Assembly (NCBI GenBank): GCA_013398295.1
Contig: VZSF01007301.1
Coordinates: forward strand, 496,001 to 560,000
DNA length: 64,000 nt
Reading direction: 5' to 3'
Source of the DNA: Chionis minor
Lineage: Eukaryota; Chordata; Aves; Charadriiformes; Chionididae
This document shows positions 36,201 to 44,624 of this stretch, one piece after another; position 1 is the stretch's first letter; every line of letters begins with the position of its first letter. The translations under genes and the position numbers were made by a program. The notes beneath the pieces are model-generated. The model saw only the letters and a program-made list of their open reading frames with translations, ran no database searches and had not been told where the DNA came from.

Positions 36201-37471
36201 AGTCTGAGGAGCATCTGGAGAAAAAATTGCCTCGATTCTGGCTCTTCAGAGGAGCCTAGATAACTCAGTTCAAAGTTTCAGCATTCAAAACCTATGCTGA
36301 GCTCTAGCCCTGGAAATACAGTCAGCAGGTGATGGCACATTTTCAATAGTAAAGGTCTCTGGTGTCTGTATGACCACTTCTCCCCATGCTAAGGAACATC
36401 TGCATCCCATTAGCACAGAGCAATTAACAGTAGGTCTATCTAGCCCAAGGCAGACAAACCCAAAATGCTTTGGAGCAGACTACAGGGCTAGCCTCTGCGT
36501 TTTGCCCTGTAGGCAGACACATCGCCATGGTGCCTTGGCACCATCCATCTATGTCATGTACAGTGCCCAGCCCAAGAGGCATCCCCAAAGCAGGCTGCAA
36601 AACCCAGCTACACACCAGGAAAAAAATGTCTCTATGGAGCTGTGTGCCGCTGCAGGTAAACCATTACTGATACCTGATCTGGCCAGCTTAAAAGTAGCAA
36701 AAGCATTGTAGGCACTACTGGATGTACGTGTCCTAAGTGTCACCAAGAGTTAAGCATTAATGTGAGAAAAGGGACAGATTAGCAGGACCTCAAGCTACTA
36801 ATTTTGAGTGGGGAGGTAGAAGATTTCTATGCCCCTCTGCCCGCAAACACCACAGCTCTTTTTATCCAAGGGGCTGGCTGGGATCACTGAGGGGAAAACA
36901 GGGAGACAGTATGAAGTTCTTGCAAGATCTGTCCTCTCGCTGATGGCCCCATGTCTCGGTTGCCTCCACAGTGCTGGTGCTCCTCATCCTCTCCATGAGG
37001 CGTCAGCGGAAGCAGCCATACATCATCGATGAGGAGGAGAACATCCACGAGAACATCGTCAGGTACGATGACGAGGGCGGCGGGGAGGAGGACACGGAGG
37101 CCTTCGATATTGCCGCCCTGTGGAACCCGCGGGAGGCCCAGCTAGTGGTGAAAAACCGGCAGGACATGCTCCCTGAAATAGAGAGCCTCTCCCGATACGT
37201 GCCTCAGGCGTGCGTCATGGACAACAACGTCCACAACTACGTGCTCGCCAAGCTGTACGAAGCTGACATGGACCTGTGGGCACCTCCCTTCGACTCCCTC
37301 CAGACGTACATGTTTGAAGGGAATGGCTCGGTGGCGGAGTCACTCAGCTCCCTACAGTCGGTGACCACAGACTCAGACCAGAGCTATGACTACCTGACGG
37401 ACTGGGGGCCGCGCTTCAAAAAGCTGGCCGAGATGTACGGTGCCACGGACAGCGGCGGGGCTCTGTGGTAA
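29..37471 (+). CDS. CDH20: Cadherin-20 (type II classical cadherin), complete spliced coding region of 11 exons
   Basis: Calcium-dependent homophilic cell-adhesion protein of the plasma membrane, tied to actin through catenins. Exons 29-271, 6834-7128, 8802-8921, 12430-12597, 14449-14636, 19086-19339, 22808-22944, 26381-26502, 28844-28961, 35329-35580 and 36972-37471 join in frame with GT-AG introns to 798 residues. Seen in order: hydrophobic signal region (about 12-30), prodomain ending RIKR (55-58), mature start SWVW (59-62), EC1-EC5 with linkers DINDN (156-160), DVNDN (265-269), DVDEP (381-385) and DVNDN (485-489), four EC5 cysteines (502, 594, 596, 605), membrane span about 617-640, catenin-binding tail. 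N-glycosylation sequons lie at 260, 419, 460 and 541. Human CDH20 is 801 residues, as I recall it; the near-identical sequence separates it from CDH7 and CDH19. I believe the chicken orthologue was described as MN-cadherin in motor neurons. No frameshift or missing exon is seen. Confidence 0.96.
272..6833 (+). other. CDH20 intron 1
   Basis: 6562 bases between exons 1 and 2 (GT at 272, AG at 6832). The many short ORFs on both strands match nothing I know. Notable contents are two TAATTA-containing AATTAGC motifs close together (about 2019-2052) and a pyrimidine-rich low-complexity tract (4169-4401). No CR1 copy is recognised. The rest looks like ordinary unique intron. Confidence 0.85.
4169..4401. 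repeat. Polypyrimidine low-complexity tract
   Basis: About 230 bases on the plus strand made almost wholly of T and C (TTTTTC and TTTCTT units), broken only by short A/G patches. The complementary strand gives a lysine/arginine-rich ORF that is a composition artefact. It is imperfect, unlike the clean arrays at 50.1 and 59.7 kb. Confidence 0.8.
6834..7128 (+). CDS. CDH20: CDH20 coding exon 2: rest of EC1 and start of EC2
   Basis: Codes for residues 82 to the first base of codon 180. It follows a pyrimidine-rich acceptor (ttcctttctgcag) and ends before GTAAGG. It contains the EC1 calcium-binding LDRE (121-124) and the EC1-EC2 linker DINDNEP (156-162). The 295-nt length and the exit after one base of a codon fit the adjoining exons exactly. 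Confidence 0.96.
7129..8801 (+). other. CDH20 intron 2
   Basis: 1673 bases, GT-AG. The acceptor has a clean T-run (ttttttgtcag). No repeat family or extra exon is recognised. Confidence 0.85.
8802..8921 (+). CDS. CDH20: CDH20 coding exon 3: EC2
   Basis: This 120-nt exon covers residues 180-220, with split glycine codons at both ends. It includes the calcium-site motif TDADDPTYG (189-197). The acceptor is ttttttgtcag and the donor GTACGT. The length of 120 nt is standard for this exon in type II cadherins. Confidence 0.96.
11484..11860 (+). mobile_element. CR1 LINE fragment (3' portion, tail missing)
   Basis: 5'-truncated chicken-repeat-1 non-LTR retrotransposon. It opens with the RT C-terminal end (agggccacgaagatgatc, coding for [12 protein letters not shown]) and runs through the CR1 3' region (gagaccttatagcagccttc, gaggcactggaacaggttgc, gctttgagcaaccaggtcta). 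It stops at 'cccatggc' followed by an N, exactly where related copies continue with a G-run and the ATTCTGTG tail. It closely resembles the copy at 26608-27054. Confidence 0.93.
11934..12055. promoter_or_regulatory. CpG-rich block inside intron 3
   Basis: I count 12 CpG dinucleotides between 11939 and 12050, among GC-rich sequence such as cctcccgccgcttcgcctcc. The surrounding intron is CpG-poor. This may be an intronic CpG island or regulatory element, or simply GC-rich non-homologous sequence next to the N at 11861. No promoter motif or exon is recognised. Confidence 0.4.
12430..12597 (+). CDS. CDH20: CDH20 coding exon 4: end of EC2
   Basis: This 168-nt exon covers residues 220-276. It holds MDRE (229-232), a sequon at N260 (NIT) and the EC2-EC3 linker DVNDNPP (265-271). 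It exits after one base of codon K276, before donor GTGAGT. Confidence 0.96.
12598..14448 (+). other. CDH20 intron 4
   Basis: 1851 bases, GTGAGT to gccag. It holds a T-run at about 12823-12834 and AT-rich sequence around 13200-13330. No repeat family or coding exon is recognised. Confidence 0.85.
14449..14636 (+). CDS. CDH20: CDH20 coding exon 5: first part of EC3
   Basis: This 188-nt exon completes K276 and runs to K338, ending on a whole codon before GTAGTA. It contains the EC3 start [10 protein letters not shown] and the calcium-site [11 protein letters not shown] (298-308). The acceptor is ctgtgccag; using the next AG, two bases on, would break the frame. Confidence 0.95.
15878..15903. 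repeat. Poly-G tract with an ambiguous base
   Basis: A G-homopolymer of about 15 bases, then aa, N at 15896 and a further run of G. Probably a misassembled or length-uncertain G-run. Confidence 0.8.
16533..16575. other. Assembly gap (43 N)
   Basis: Forty-three consecutive N inside intron 5. The upstream 350 bases are GC-rich. The flanking coding exons (5 and 6) join in frame with no missing residues, so no coding sequence needs to be in the gap. Confidence 0.97.
17187..17357 (-). mobile_element. CR1 LINE 3' end, antisense to CDH20
   Basis: Reads on the plus strand as the reverse complement of the CR1 3' region: aatcacaggggttggaaggg, then ctggtccaacccccctgcc, then gtctccagagtcggagactc. It pairs with about 24832-25000 of the sense copy at 24105-25016 and so belongs to the same subfamily. 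That subfamily has the 'gactctggagacattcaaaa' region instead of the 'gggctttgagcaacc' region. It is a 5'-truncated copy of about 170 bases. Confidence 0.92.
19086..19339 (+). CDS. CDH20: CDH20 coding exon 6: end of EC3 and start of EC4
   Basis: This 254-nt exon covers residues 339-423. It starts [16 protein letters not shown], carries the EC3-EC4 linker DVDEPPVF (381-388), the DPD calcium motif (414-416) and a sequon at N419. It exits after two bases of R423, before donor GTCTGT, which is a weaker donor than its neighbours. Confidence 0.95.
19340..22807 (+). other. CDH20 intron 6
   Basis: 3468 bases. It contains an A-run (20720-20733) and a short TTCC/TCCC low-complexity tract (about 20794-20851). 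Otherwise it is unique AT-rich intron with no repeat or exon recognised. Confidence 0.85.
22808..22944 (+). CDS. CDH20: CDH20 coding exon 7: EC4
   Basis: This 137-nt exon covers residues 423-469. It includes [10 protein letters not shown], the LDRED calcium motif (452-456 region) and a sequon at N460 (NIT). The donor is A|GTAAGG, so the final base starts split codon N469. Confidence 0.95.
23310..23465 (+). repeat. Possible remnant of a tRNA-derived SINE
   Basis: An A-box-like ggccgagtgg (23316-23325) is followed 45 bases later by a B-box-like ggttgaaatctgg (23371-23383). This is the spacing of Ser/Leu-type tRNA heads. It is followed by gccagagtgctttgggatct, which resembles the tail wording of old amniote SINEs. 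No cloverleaf closes, so this is not a working tRNA gene. Family not named. Confidence 0.3.
24105..25016 (+). mobile_element. CR1 LINE copy with broken reverse-transcriptase end and intact 3' tail
   Basis: About 910 bases of a 5'-truncated CR1 element. The upstream part reads as the C-terminal half of the CR1 reverse transcriptase in one frame to about 24484. It includes the active-site FADD (24140-24151) and the SWAERNL region. The reading frame then shifts near 24484 into another plus frame ([17 protein letters not shown] region) and later decays. It ends in CR1 3' sequence and the octamer-like tail attctgtgatgctgtgattctatg. Dead copy; non-LTR element, not viral. Confidence 0.95.
26381..26502 (+). 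CDS. CDH20: CDH20 coding exon 8: end of EC4 and start of EC5
   Basis: This 122-nt exon covers residues 469-509. It holds the EC4-EC5 linker DVNDNAPEF (485-493) and the first EC5 cysteine, C502 ([10 protein letters not shown]). It ends on a whole codon before GTGAGA. A CR1 insertion starts only about 105 bases past this donor. Confidence 0.96.
26608..27054 (+). mobile_element. CR1 LINE 3' copy, sense
   Basis: 5'-truncated CR1 starting at the same RT-end position as the copy at 11484 (gccatgaagatgatcagagg). It continues through gagaccttatagcagccttc and gctttgagcaacc to the complete tail (ggggggttggaactagagg, then attctgtgattctaagattctgtg). It starts about 105 bases from the exon 8 donor. Confidence 0.95.
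28314..28357. promoter_or_regulatory. Candidate enhancer core: POU palindrome next to RFX-like X-box half-sites
   Basis: TTGCATATGCAA (28329-28340) is a perfect 12-bp palindrome of two ATGCAAA-type octamer halves. It is followed after three bases by GTCTCCATGGTTGC (28344-28357), which resembles the RFX X-box (GTTGCCATGGNAAC). Another CCATGG lies just upstream (about 28314-28319). Binding is inferred from motif shape only. Confidence 0.35.
28844..28961 (+). CDS. CDH20: CDH20 coding exon 9: EC5
   Basis: This 118-nt exon covers residues 510-549 ([13 protein letters not shown] at its start, sequon N541 NFT). The acceptor is ttgtgttctgtag and the donor GTAATC. It exits after the first base of D549. 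Confidence 0.96.
29472..29490 (+). other. G-quadruplex-type motif
   Basis: Four GGG runs at 29472-29474, 29476-29478, 29484-29486 and 29488-29490, with loops of 1, 5 and 1 bases. This meets the usual G3-N(1-7) rule on the transcribed (coding) strand of CDH20. Confidence 0.6.
31015..31235 (-). repeat. Ancient amniote SINE remnant (MIR-like), reverse
   Basis: On the plus strand the order ctccattttatggacaggg, gagaaattaagctacttac, gacttcccaaggccatacagg, gaagcagggaattgagctgg matches the reverse complement of the MIR/CORE-SINE type core, as I remember it (cccattttacagatgagg ... gcccaaggtcacacag ... gaattgaaccc). It is diverged and interrupted by about 50 unrelated bases. Confidence 0.5.
35329..35580 (+). 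CDS. CDH20: CDH20 coding exon 10: end of EC5 and start of the membrane span
   Basis: This 252-nt exon covers residues 549-633. It carries three of the four EC5 cysteines (C594, C596, C605) and most of the membrane segment ([16 protein letters not shown]). A tryptophan at residue 553 (TGG) sits where I recall arginine in human CDH20. The exon exits after one base of V633, before GTAAAC. Confidence 0.95.
35581..36971 (+). other. CDH20 intron 10
   Basis: 1391 bases within the membrane-span codon V633. Ordinary unique sequence; no repeat family recognised. Confidence 0.85.
36972..37471 (+). CDS. CDH20: CDH20 coding exon 11: end of membrane span, cytoplasmic tail and stop
   Basis: This 500-nt exon covers residues 633-798 and the stop codon TAA at 37469. 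After [10 protein letters not shown] comes the juxtamembrane p120-catenin region (about 653-686, [20 protein letters not shown]). The beta-catenin binding region follows near the C-terminus (about 754-789, with SLSSLQS and [14 protein letters not shown]). The link after NPREAQ (684-689) is about three residues shorter than in human CDH20 as I recall it, which explains 798 versus 801. The exon is GC-rich compared with its introns. Confidence 0.97.
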
Positions 37472-38330
37472 CGGACGAGGAATGGCAGAGGGGTTTCCAT
37501 GTGAAACAGTGTCCGGCTAGGTCCATTCTCATCAGATGCTTCCATGGACATGGGTGAGGCCTCCTAAAAAATAGCAATACGGTGCTTGGATGAGAATGGG
37601 AAGAAGGGTGCGAATGAAGGTCTCTCTGGATCAGCTTTACTCAGTTAAATTAATTCACATTTTTGAAACAATGAGAAGCAGAAGGAAGAAAGTTTTTTCC
37701 TGTTTTTTACAGCAAAATTGGAAACCTCCACTCCTGGAATATAATGACATTACTCTCTTTCTTTCTCTCCCTTTCCCTCTCCCTTGTACACGGCAGCTTA
37801 CTGAGCTCTATATGTTTGGGTTCAAAGATCTGTAAACTCCAATTGTAATCTTCAACTCACTGAGAAATTGTCAGCACAGAAAAGTGGTTCCCCACCAGTT
37901 ATTTTTCCCCTATTAAAAAGGAAAAAAAAAAAAAATTGCTTGCTAACAAGAGGGGGGAAAAAAAATCCCACAAAGCAGAAAATTGAAACTGGAATCTGAG
38001 AGGGCTCTTTGTAAACTAAACCTCCTCTCTCTGTTGCTAACAGAGTCCTTTTTTAATCCTTTAGAAACAAGGCTGAGTTTTTTTTCACCTGGCCTAAAGG
38101 GCTGGGGAAGAGGCTTTGAATTTCTGCTCTACTTTAATGGCTGATCTATGAGTCATTGGTGTTAACACTAATCCATCTCCTATCAAGTTTGTGTAAATTT
38201 ATTCTCAGCTCTTTAAAACCATGACTCCTCTAAACTGCTCAGAACAAAACCAGAAAATCTGCCTCTTTTGCACTGTAGATGTCTCTTCCATGTGCCAAAT
38301 GTGAAGATTAGATTCTACCAATGAAAGCCA

Positions 38331-38336
38331 AATAAA
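38331..38336 (+). promoter_or_regulatory. AATAAA poly(A) signal, proximal candidate
   Basis: A canonical AATAAA about 860 bases after the CDH20 stop. The A-run that follows is genomic and would be a site of oligo-dT mispriming, so cDNA ends here need care. Confidence 0.4.
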
Positions 38337-38530
38337 TTAAAAAAAAAAAAAAGAAAAAGCTATATTTGGTAACTACATGGGTTAGATGGGCTTTCCTAAT
38401 CTGTGTGAGGTCAATCCAAGGGATGTTTACATACTGTAGATAACCTACTTGAACAAATGCAGTATTATAGACCAATAAATGGATGTAAGAAAATTACATG
38501 TATAAGTTTTGTATATTTGTTAATTTTGGT

Positions 38531-38584
38531 AATAAATATGATGTACTGCATACAGTACAGTACCTTAGCACCTCTTTTAATAAA
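38531..38584 (+). promoter_or_regulatory. Pair of AATAAA poly(A) signals, distal candidates
   Basis: AATAAA at 38531-38536 and at 38579-38584, with another at 38474-38479 just upstream. A cluster of signals on the coding strand about 1.0-1.1 kb after the stop fits a main distal cleavage site. Confidence 0.45.
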
Positions 38585-38600
38585 AGTTAAACAGAAGGGA

Positions 38601-41600
38601 AAGTCTGATGGCAATTTATTGACCACCTTGCACAGAGCAGTTAGTGCTTATCTGTGGCTTTACTATCACATGCCTCGAGCATCAAGAAAAAGTGGTTCAT
38701 CAGCATCACGTCAAGCAGAGAAGCCTTCAGTTCGCAGGTTCGAGCAGATTGTCCGCTTCTTTTATCAGTGTTCACTGGACATTGTCTTCAGCCGTGAATC
38801 AGTCCATGTAGAGCCCACCAGGCTAGTTACTTTTCTATTCCGACCACACTGAAATCAAAAGAAAGTCTTAGCTGACTTTTTTGAAACATTACAGCTGGGG
38901 TATTGAGAAGCTTGAAAACCCGTTACATGGCCCTGTCAGAATCTCACGCCTTCAGAGATGTGACAGACAAACACAATATCCATTTGTGGTCATTCTTACT
39001 CTGCAATCAAAGTTTTGAGCCAGGATCTTAATCTCATTTGCATGTGTAAATGGGAAGGGCTGGGGAAATTGCACTAACATGAGTTTCATGGAAGATGGCG
39101 AAAGGATTTTGAAAGCAGAACCTGCAATGACATTTGCAGGTTTCTTCCTAGCTAAGGGCTCTCTCCATCTCAAAGTCGCACAGAAAACAGACGTGCAGAC
39201 GTAGCCACCCAGTTACCACACATGTTGCTGCTGTGCTTGGTTTCTGCTGCAGATGTGCACAAAATGCTGCTGTCTCTGCCTAGTCTTAGGCTGCACCAAT
39301 TTAAGACAGGAGCCTTGTTTCCGCAGAGACTGCCAGGCAACCAGCAAGGAAGAAAAGTTTCAGTGACTTCTCAAACATTTGCTCATCTGATATGGTGAAA
39401 ACCTGCACTGCTTGTCACCTGAACCTGAACCTGCTTTACACCATTGCAGAAACAGCACTGAAAAGTACGTGATAATGATTCGTTCATTCATCCCACAGTG
39501 CTTGCTCTCATGTGTCATGTTGATTTTATAACACTAGATAGATAACTGCAGCCACCGTGACCAAGGAAGCAGTGTACAGCACACAAAACTGCTGTTGAGA
39601 GACTTCTGAGAGCTTCCTCACCTCCTGACACAACAGGAATCACAGAATACGTGGCCAGGAAGGAAGACAAAGAAGATATCTATTCCACCGCTTCCCTGTC
39701 TAAATTAATCATCAGGTCTATATATTTTAAGCAGATGCCTGTTTATTCTTAAAACCCCCAGCTATTAAGGTTCTGCAACCTTTCTAGGCAGTCTTCCACT
39801 GCATCAGTATATTCAGTGTTGAAAGCCTTCCCTGGGAAGTATAAGCCAAGTATCCCTTGCTGCTATACAAGCCTGCAATGCACGTAGATGATTCTGTCCC
39901 CCTGTAGAGCAGCAGTTTGGTGTTTTCAGACCATTACTGTCTCTGCCTTTAGACAATCTACAGTAACAAAAAGCCTCTGAGTAGTTCTTCATGTCCTGAT
40001 ACTGCAATGGTTTAGGGAAGGGTTTAGGAATGGTTTAGAAAGGGGGATAGAAATGCAGCCCAGCATCACATTGCCTTCCACTTGAAGGCTGTGTTTACTG
40101 AGGGGTTTCCAAGGACAAGCTGCTCCAAGGTCAGTTTTTACTCCACAGAAGCCCCCAGCACCTGCAAAAAAGGCTATGCAGAAGCTCAGACCAGCTTCCC
40201 AGGCTGCGTGTCACCCGGTGGGAAGGAAGGACCAAAGGCATTTCTGATAGGTGCTTGGACTCGCACCACCACGGAGCCTGCAGGCAGAATGGGCTCTGAA
40301 CCCACCTTCCTAAGCTGCACGTCACTGTTAGGCTATCTGATTATCCTTGGGTTTGCCTCAGCTTGTGAGCACAGTCAATAGTTGGACAGCTTGATGCTGT
40401 GACACTTACCAGCTGGTGTTTAGCAGGCACTTGGCAGCATGGCTTTTTTATTTTATTTTATGGAACAGGTGACAGTGTTTTTGCAGTCTGTGAAATCTCT
40501 ATGCAAACAACCAACACTTGTATCTATCACCCTCCCACAAACAAAACCAAAGAACGCTCTGTTTTTCCCTGATGAGATATAAAAAGGATCCATTTATGGC
40601 CATATCAGGGCTCAGCAGGCCTGGCCCAAAGTGGAAGAGGGGAGAAGACTCTAAGCCCAAAGGAAACGTACGGTGCCACGGGCTGGCAGTGACACAAACA
40701 TGCTGATCACCAGGTTCAGTCTTCTGCCCTGGGGCTCCTCGAGGCCAGGCCTGGCAGTGTGCACGGACGTTTGCAGCACTACATAAAACCTGCTAGTGGT
40801 TTACAGCCAGGGAGCTCAGCCTGCCACGGCGGAGGGTCAGGGCTTTGTCGCATGAGCAAACACCTCAAAGTGACAGCCCCGGTCCTGCATGGGACCCACA
40901 TTCTACCCACTGCCCTGATGTAAGGGCAGAAATGTCAGAGGGCCAGGACAAGATTCCAGATGCCCTCACCAGTGTCGCCAGCCCCTCTGTGCTCCAAGGC
41001 CGGTCTGAGTGCATAAAGCTTTTATCACGATTCATTTCATTTTGTTTCTCTGATGACATTTTTTTTTTCCACAGCTGCCAGTTCTCAGGAAAAAACAAAA
41101 GGACTTACCGTCCAGGAACAATCCCCAAGTCTCAGCCATGGCTGAAAATAAATGGTTCAGAGGAAAGAAATAAGAGAGAGTGTAAGTCATTTTACTAATT
41201 CCAGTCACTTAAAAATTGAGCATATGGCCTAAGCAACTCATCTAAACTCTAACTAACTGACCTAGACAAAGAGTGATTCCTGCCCCTTGTCTTGGCCATC
41301 TGTATGATGCTATGGCCCCCTGAACACACTTCTCTCTCAGTTAATGGCCTGGCCTCTGGGGATTTACCCACGCCGTTCGGAGTCTGGCCCTAGGCATGAC
41401 AGCCCCAAGCCTTCTGCTCCATGTTTGGTTTTATGAGTGACCACGGGCAAACAGTACGGTCTCTGATGTTTTCCTTTTCCCTTCCTACCACCCATCTCTT
41501 TCTTGCCTAGGTAGACCGCATGACCTGCCATCTCTTAATGCTGCATTGGTCATCACATCTAGGCTCTGAGTAGCAGCTGTCTTTAAGCCGACTGTCAAGA

Positions 41601-41689
41601 GCCCGGATCTATTCAGAGCAAGAGGCAGAACTCAAGAAAGCATAAAAGGAGTTAATGTCATTCTTTCTGGCATAAATTTTCTTGCAGCG
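38601..41689. other. Intergenic, nothing recognised
   Basis: About 3.1 kb after the probable CDH20 end. Short ORFs only; none resembles a known protein. A ggttcgag B-box-like string at 38738 has no tRNA around it. Confidence 0.7.
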
Positions 41690-41872
41690 CTGCATTTCAT
41701 TTGCTGCTGCATTGCCCATTTATCCAGCTTTATTAGGTCCCTCTTGATTTTGTCATTTCTCCTTCAGCTTTTATGGCTCTTAATCATTTTATGCTACAGT
41801 CACATTTGCTGCCTACGATCCCCTTTTAGACTGTTCATTAAAACCAACAGTGACACAGATCCTTGGAGGACC
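41690..41872 (-). mobile_element. Ancient CR1-clade LINE fragment (RT palm region)
   Basis: The minus strand has the layout of a CR1-like reverse transcriptase. Its 5' end (ggtcctccaaggatctgt) fits the VPQGS-type motif. Further on, a frame reads KRDLIKLDKWAMQQQMK, which matches the DL-x-L-x-x-WA-x-x-x-x-MKF region downstream of the FADD motif. The FADD itself has decayed and the frame is broken. Much more diverged than the young CR1 copies in the window. Confidence 0.5.
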
Positions 41873-44624
41873 AAAAAGCTATATTTTGGTCAGCTTGAAA
41901 TATGATTTACCAGCCTATGCCTGGATTTTGCTTGGTGCAACTGTCATATAGCACAAACTAGGACCTACTTCATTGCTTGCTGTGCGACCATGGTTCCCAG
42001 GAACCATCACACCAGAGGGACAGGTGAGTCCCAGAGGTCTGCCCTGCATAGGCACCACACCTTACCTGTCCTGGCCATGAGTAAAAAAAAATGAGGCATG
42101 TAAAAGAGGGACAAATGATGCCTGACAGACTCCAGAAAAGTTTTGACCTGGACAAATTCAAAGTTGAGGAGATTCAGTTGCTTTTGCCTTTGTACTGCCA
42201 GGGTCTTATCCCTAAGGCACTGTCAGATGTGATCGCTTTGGTTTATACTAGCTTACCTATCAGTTAGACCAAACCCAGGGGAGGCTGCTGCTCCCCAGGA
42301 GAGAAGGTGGATTCAATAACAAGCGAGGATGGCATGTGAGGAAATCCGTACTGCTGTAAGCTAAATATGTTGCTGCTCTCCCTCCTCTTGTCTGTCAGGG
42401 TGTGAGGCCGCCCATCGCATCCTGCTCACGAAATAGCCCTTAGAGTATTCTCTTCACATGCAGACAGTGTAAACAGAGAGCGAGGCTGTCCAAGACACCC
42501 TAATTTGTGCCTGCTGAGGTCTGCACCGCTCAGAAGGAGAGGAGCCGCCTTTCACTCAGTAGTGCCCTGTCTCTCTCAGGGCAATTCATATGCCATCAGA
42601 GCGCTCCAAGATAGCCACCGCTACAAAACAGCTGTATCACCTAAGGGATTCATTCTCATGCATAGAGGTCAGTGATTTGCTTCTCATTTGGACTGTAATG
42701 CAGTAATAATCTGCACCAGTGCATCCTCTCTAAACAGACAGAGGAAAATTAGCAGGGACAGCAGTGAACCTGAGGTGTAGTCAGAGCTATGATCCAAGGA
42801 GAGCAGTTAGGGCTGGGGAGTCTCACTGCCAAATAAAAGCTTTAGGGACAAACTTTCAGTTTTGCTTTCCTATATCAACCTGCTAAAAATCCTACGCCCA
42901 CTGACACACAAGATATTTTACTGTTGGCCTCAGAGGTGACAAATCAGGCCACCTGCATCACTGGGTCTGAGCAGAAGCAGCAGTGCGATGCTGATACTGT
43001 ATTTCCCAAGAGACATTAGAGTAATATGGTGGAGGAGGTGGAAGAGAGTCACTTTACAATGACTTTTAAAAAATCATGTGATTTTTTTTTTAAGAGCTGA
43101 TGTAGAAGATAGTACATTGTCTGAATACCATTTTCAGACCTCATTTGTTATTAAGCCCGCCATTAAGGAACGGGCCTCTTGGGGAATATGAATTTTCAAA
43201 CTAGCATCTTAATATCTACAGGCTAGTCCCATGATGACTGATCCTTTAATTTTTTCTGAGAAGTGCATGAGCATTTAACATTTAATACTGGAGGTGCATG
43301 TGCATTAACATTTAATATCAGAGGCAGAAGTGCTTGCCATGCCATGTAATGAAAAATAATAATGACGTCTATCAAAACAGGGATGTCAGATTTTGTTTCT
43401 GTTTTGCAGGAAGAGTGAAAGTTCCCAGACTCACCATGGGACTTGGGAAGCTAAAGGATCATTATTTCCAGGCATTTATCCTGCCAAGCAAACATGGGTA
43501 AGTCAGAGTACAACATGATTCTCTTGAGAACCAGAGTACCGTGATGACTGTAGAATAGAAGATTTTGCCTTTTCCACCATGTCTAGTGAAAGAAAAAGCT
43601 GGAAAGTGTTTGGAGCATGCAGAGAGTTTGGAGCAGTGTGCAGTGCCTTGTTCCTCCCAGCACAGCTTAATGCTTTTGGGCTCTACTGACACTAGTCCTT
43701 CAGGACAAGGGCCACCCATCCCAGGTGGGCAGGACAGAGGAAGGGAAAGAGAGATCCTCTTGAGACCAGCAGTGAAGATAGCCTATGGCCAAGGGAACCT
43801 GTCCTCCCTCTTGCTCACACTCTCCTTGCTGCCACTCTTATGGGTACAGCGAAACCTCTTTGCACCTCTTGCTCCTCCCTTACAATGGGAAGGGGGTTCA
43901 CTGCCATGATCACTGCAGAGCATCAGAGACACTGCTGGTCCCCAGGGGATCTCTAAGTGCCCCAGATTGCCTGGACCTGGCCCTCATTCAAATCAATTAT
44001 GATCAAGAAATCAAGAAACACAAGAATCTCTTTTTTCTTTCAGGTGTGGAGGTATTTGCATCTGGATAGCCTGGGATGTAGTTAAGAAATGAGAATTTTG
44101 AGAGTCTCGTAACCTTCCTGTTGCCTTCCTGAGACATAATATCTATTGCCATGAACTTAGAGGAAATGTTTTTTCCAAGCTGCTCTTTTCCCAAGAGTAG
44201 TGCTAACACACGATGGGTTGTTTGGGCTTAATTGTTTTTCTTTTTGCATGGATTCTTCTTGGACCAGTGAAAGGGAGACAACGTGTCGAGAAAGCCCATT
44301 TCTTTTTGAAGGACCTCAACCAACTGTTCTATAAGGTAACAGATATCACGGATGGAAAAGGTAGGAACAAAGAGGTACAAAGCAATCAAGTGACTTTTTA
44401 ATGGTAAAGAATCAGGGTCCCAGCCTGCATATGACCTCTTCCAACCTTGGAACATCCTTTTGGTTTAGAAAACTCTTGTTTACTTTCAGCTTGGAGTCAC
44501 GTTCTTAGAAAGAAAACTAACTAGTTTCAACAGCCTCAATCTTGTGCCTATTGTCCATGGAGAAGTGTCTTGCATTTAAGATGCCCGCTAGAAGTAAGGA
44601 AAAATATGCATATCCTGCCTTTAG
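41873..44624. other. Intergenic, one imperfect tandem duplication
   Basis: No gene recognised. At 43263-43323 a 31-base segment is repeated in imperfect tandem (see findings). A T-run lies at about 43082-43091. Confidence 0.7.

Larger units (their letters stand above)
37472..38600 (+). other. CDH20: Probable CDH20 3' UTR with four poly(A) signals
   Basis: Noncoding sequence after the stop. AATAAA hexamers stand at 38331-38336, 38474-38479, 38531-38536 and 38579-38584. The first is followed directly by an A-rich run. The region is AT-rich with no ORF of note. A perfect 7-bp inverted repeat (38542-38548 with 38553-38559) lies between the third and fourth signals. The true cleavage site cannot be chosen from sequence alone, so the end given is a guess. 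Confidence 0.6.

Noticed and set aside
36430..36460. 'ggtctatctagccca' similarity to a reptile SINE phrase in intron 10
   Set aside because: Only about 15 bases agree, with no extended match on either side.
38730..38760. B-box-like 'ggttcgag' suggesting a tRNA
   Set aside because: No A box at proper spacing and no cloverleaf.
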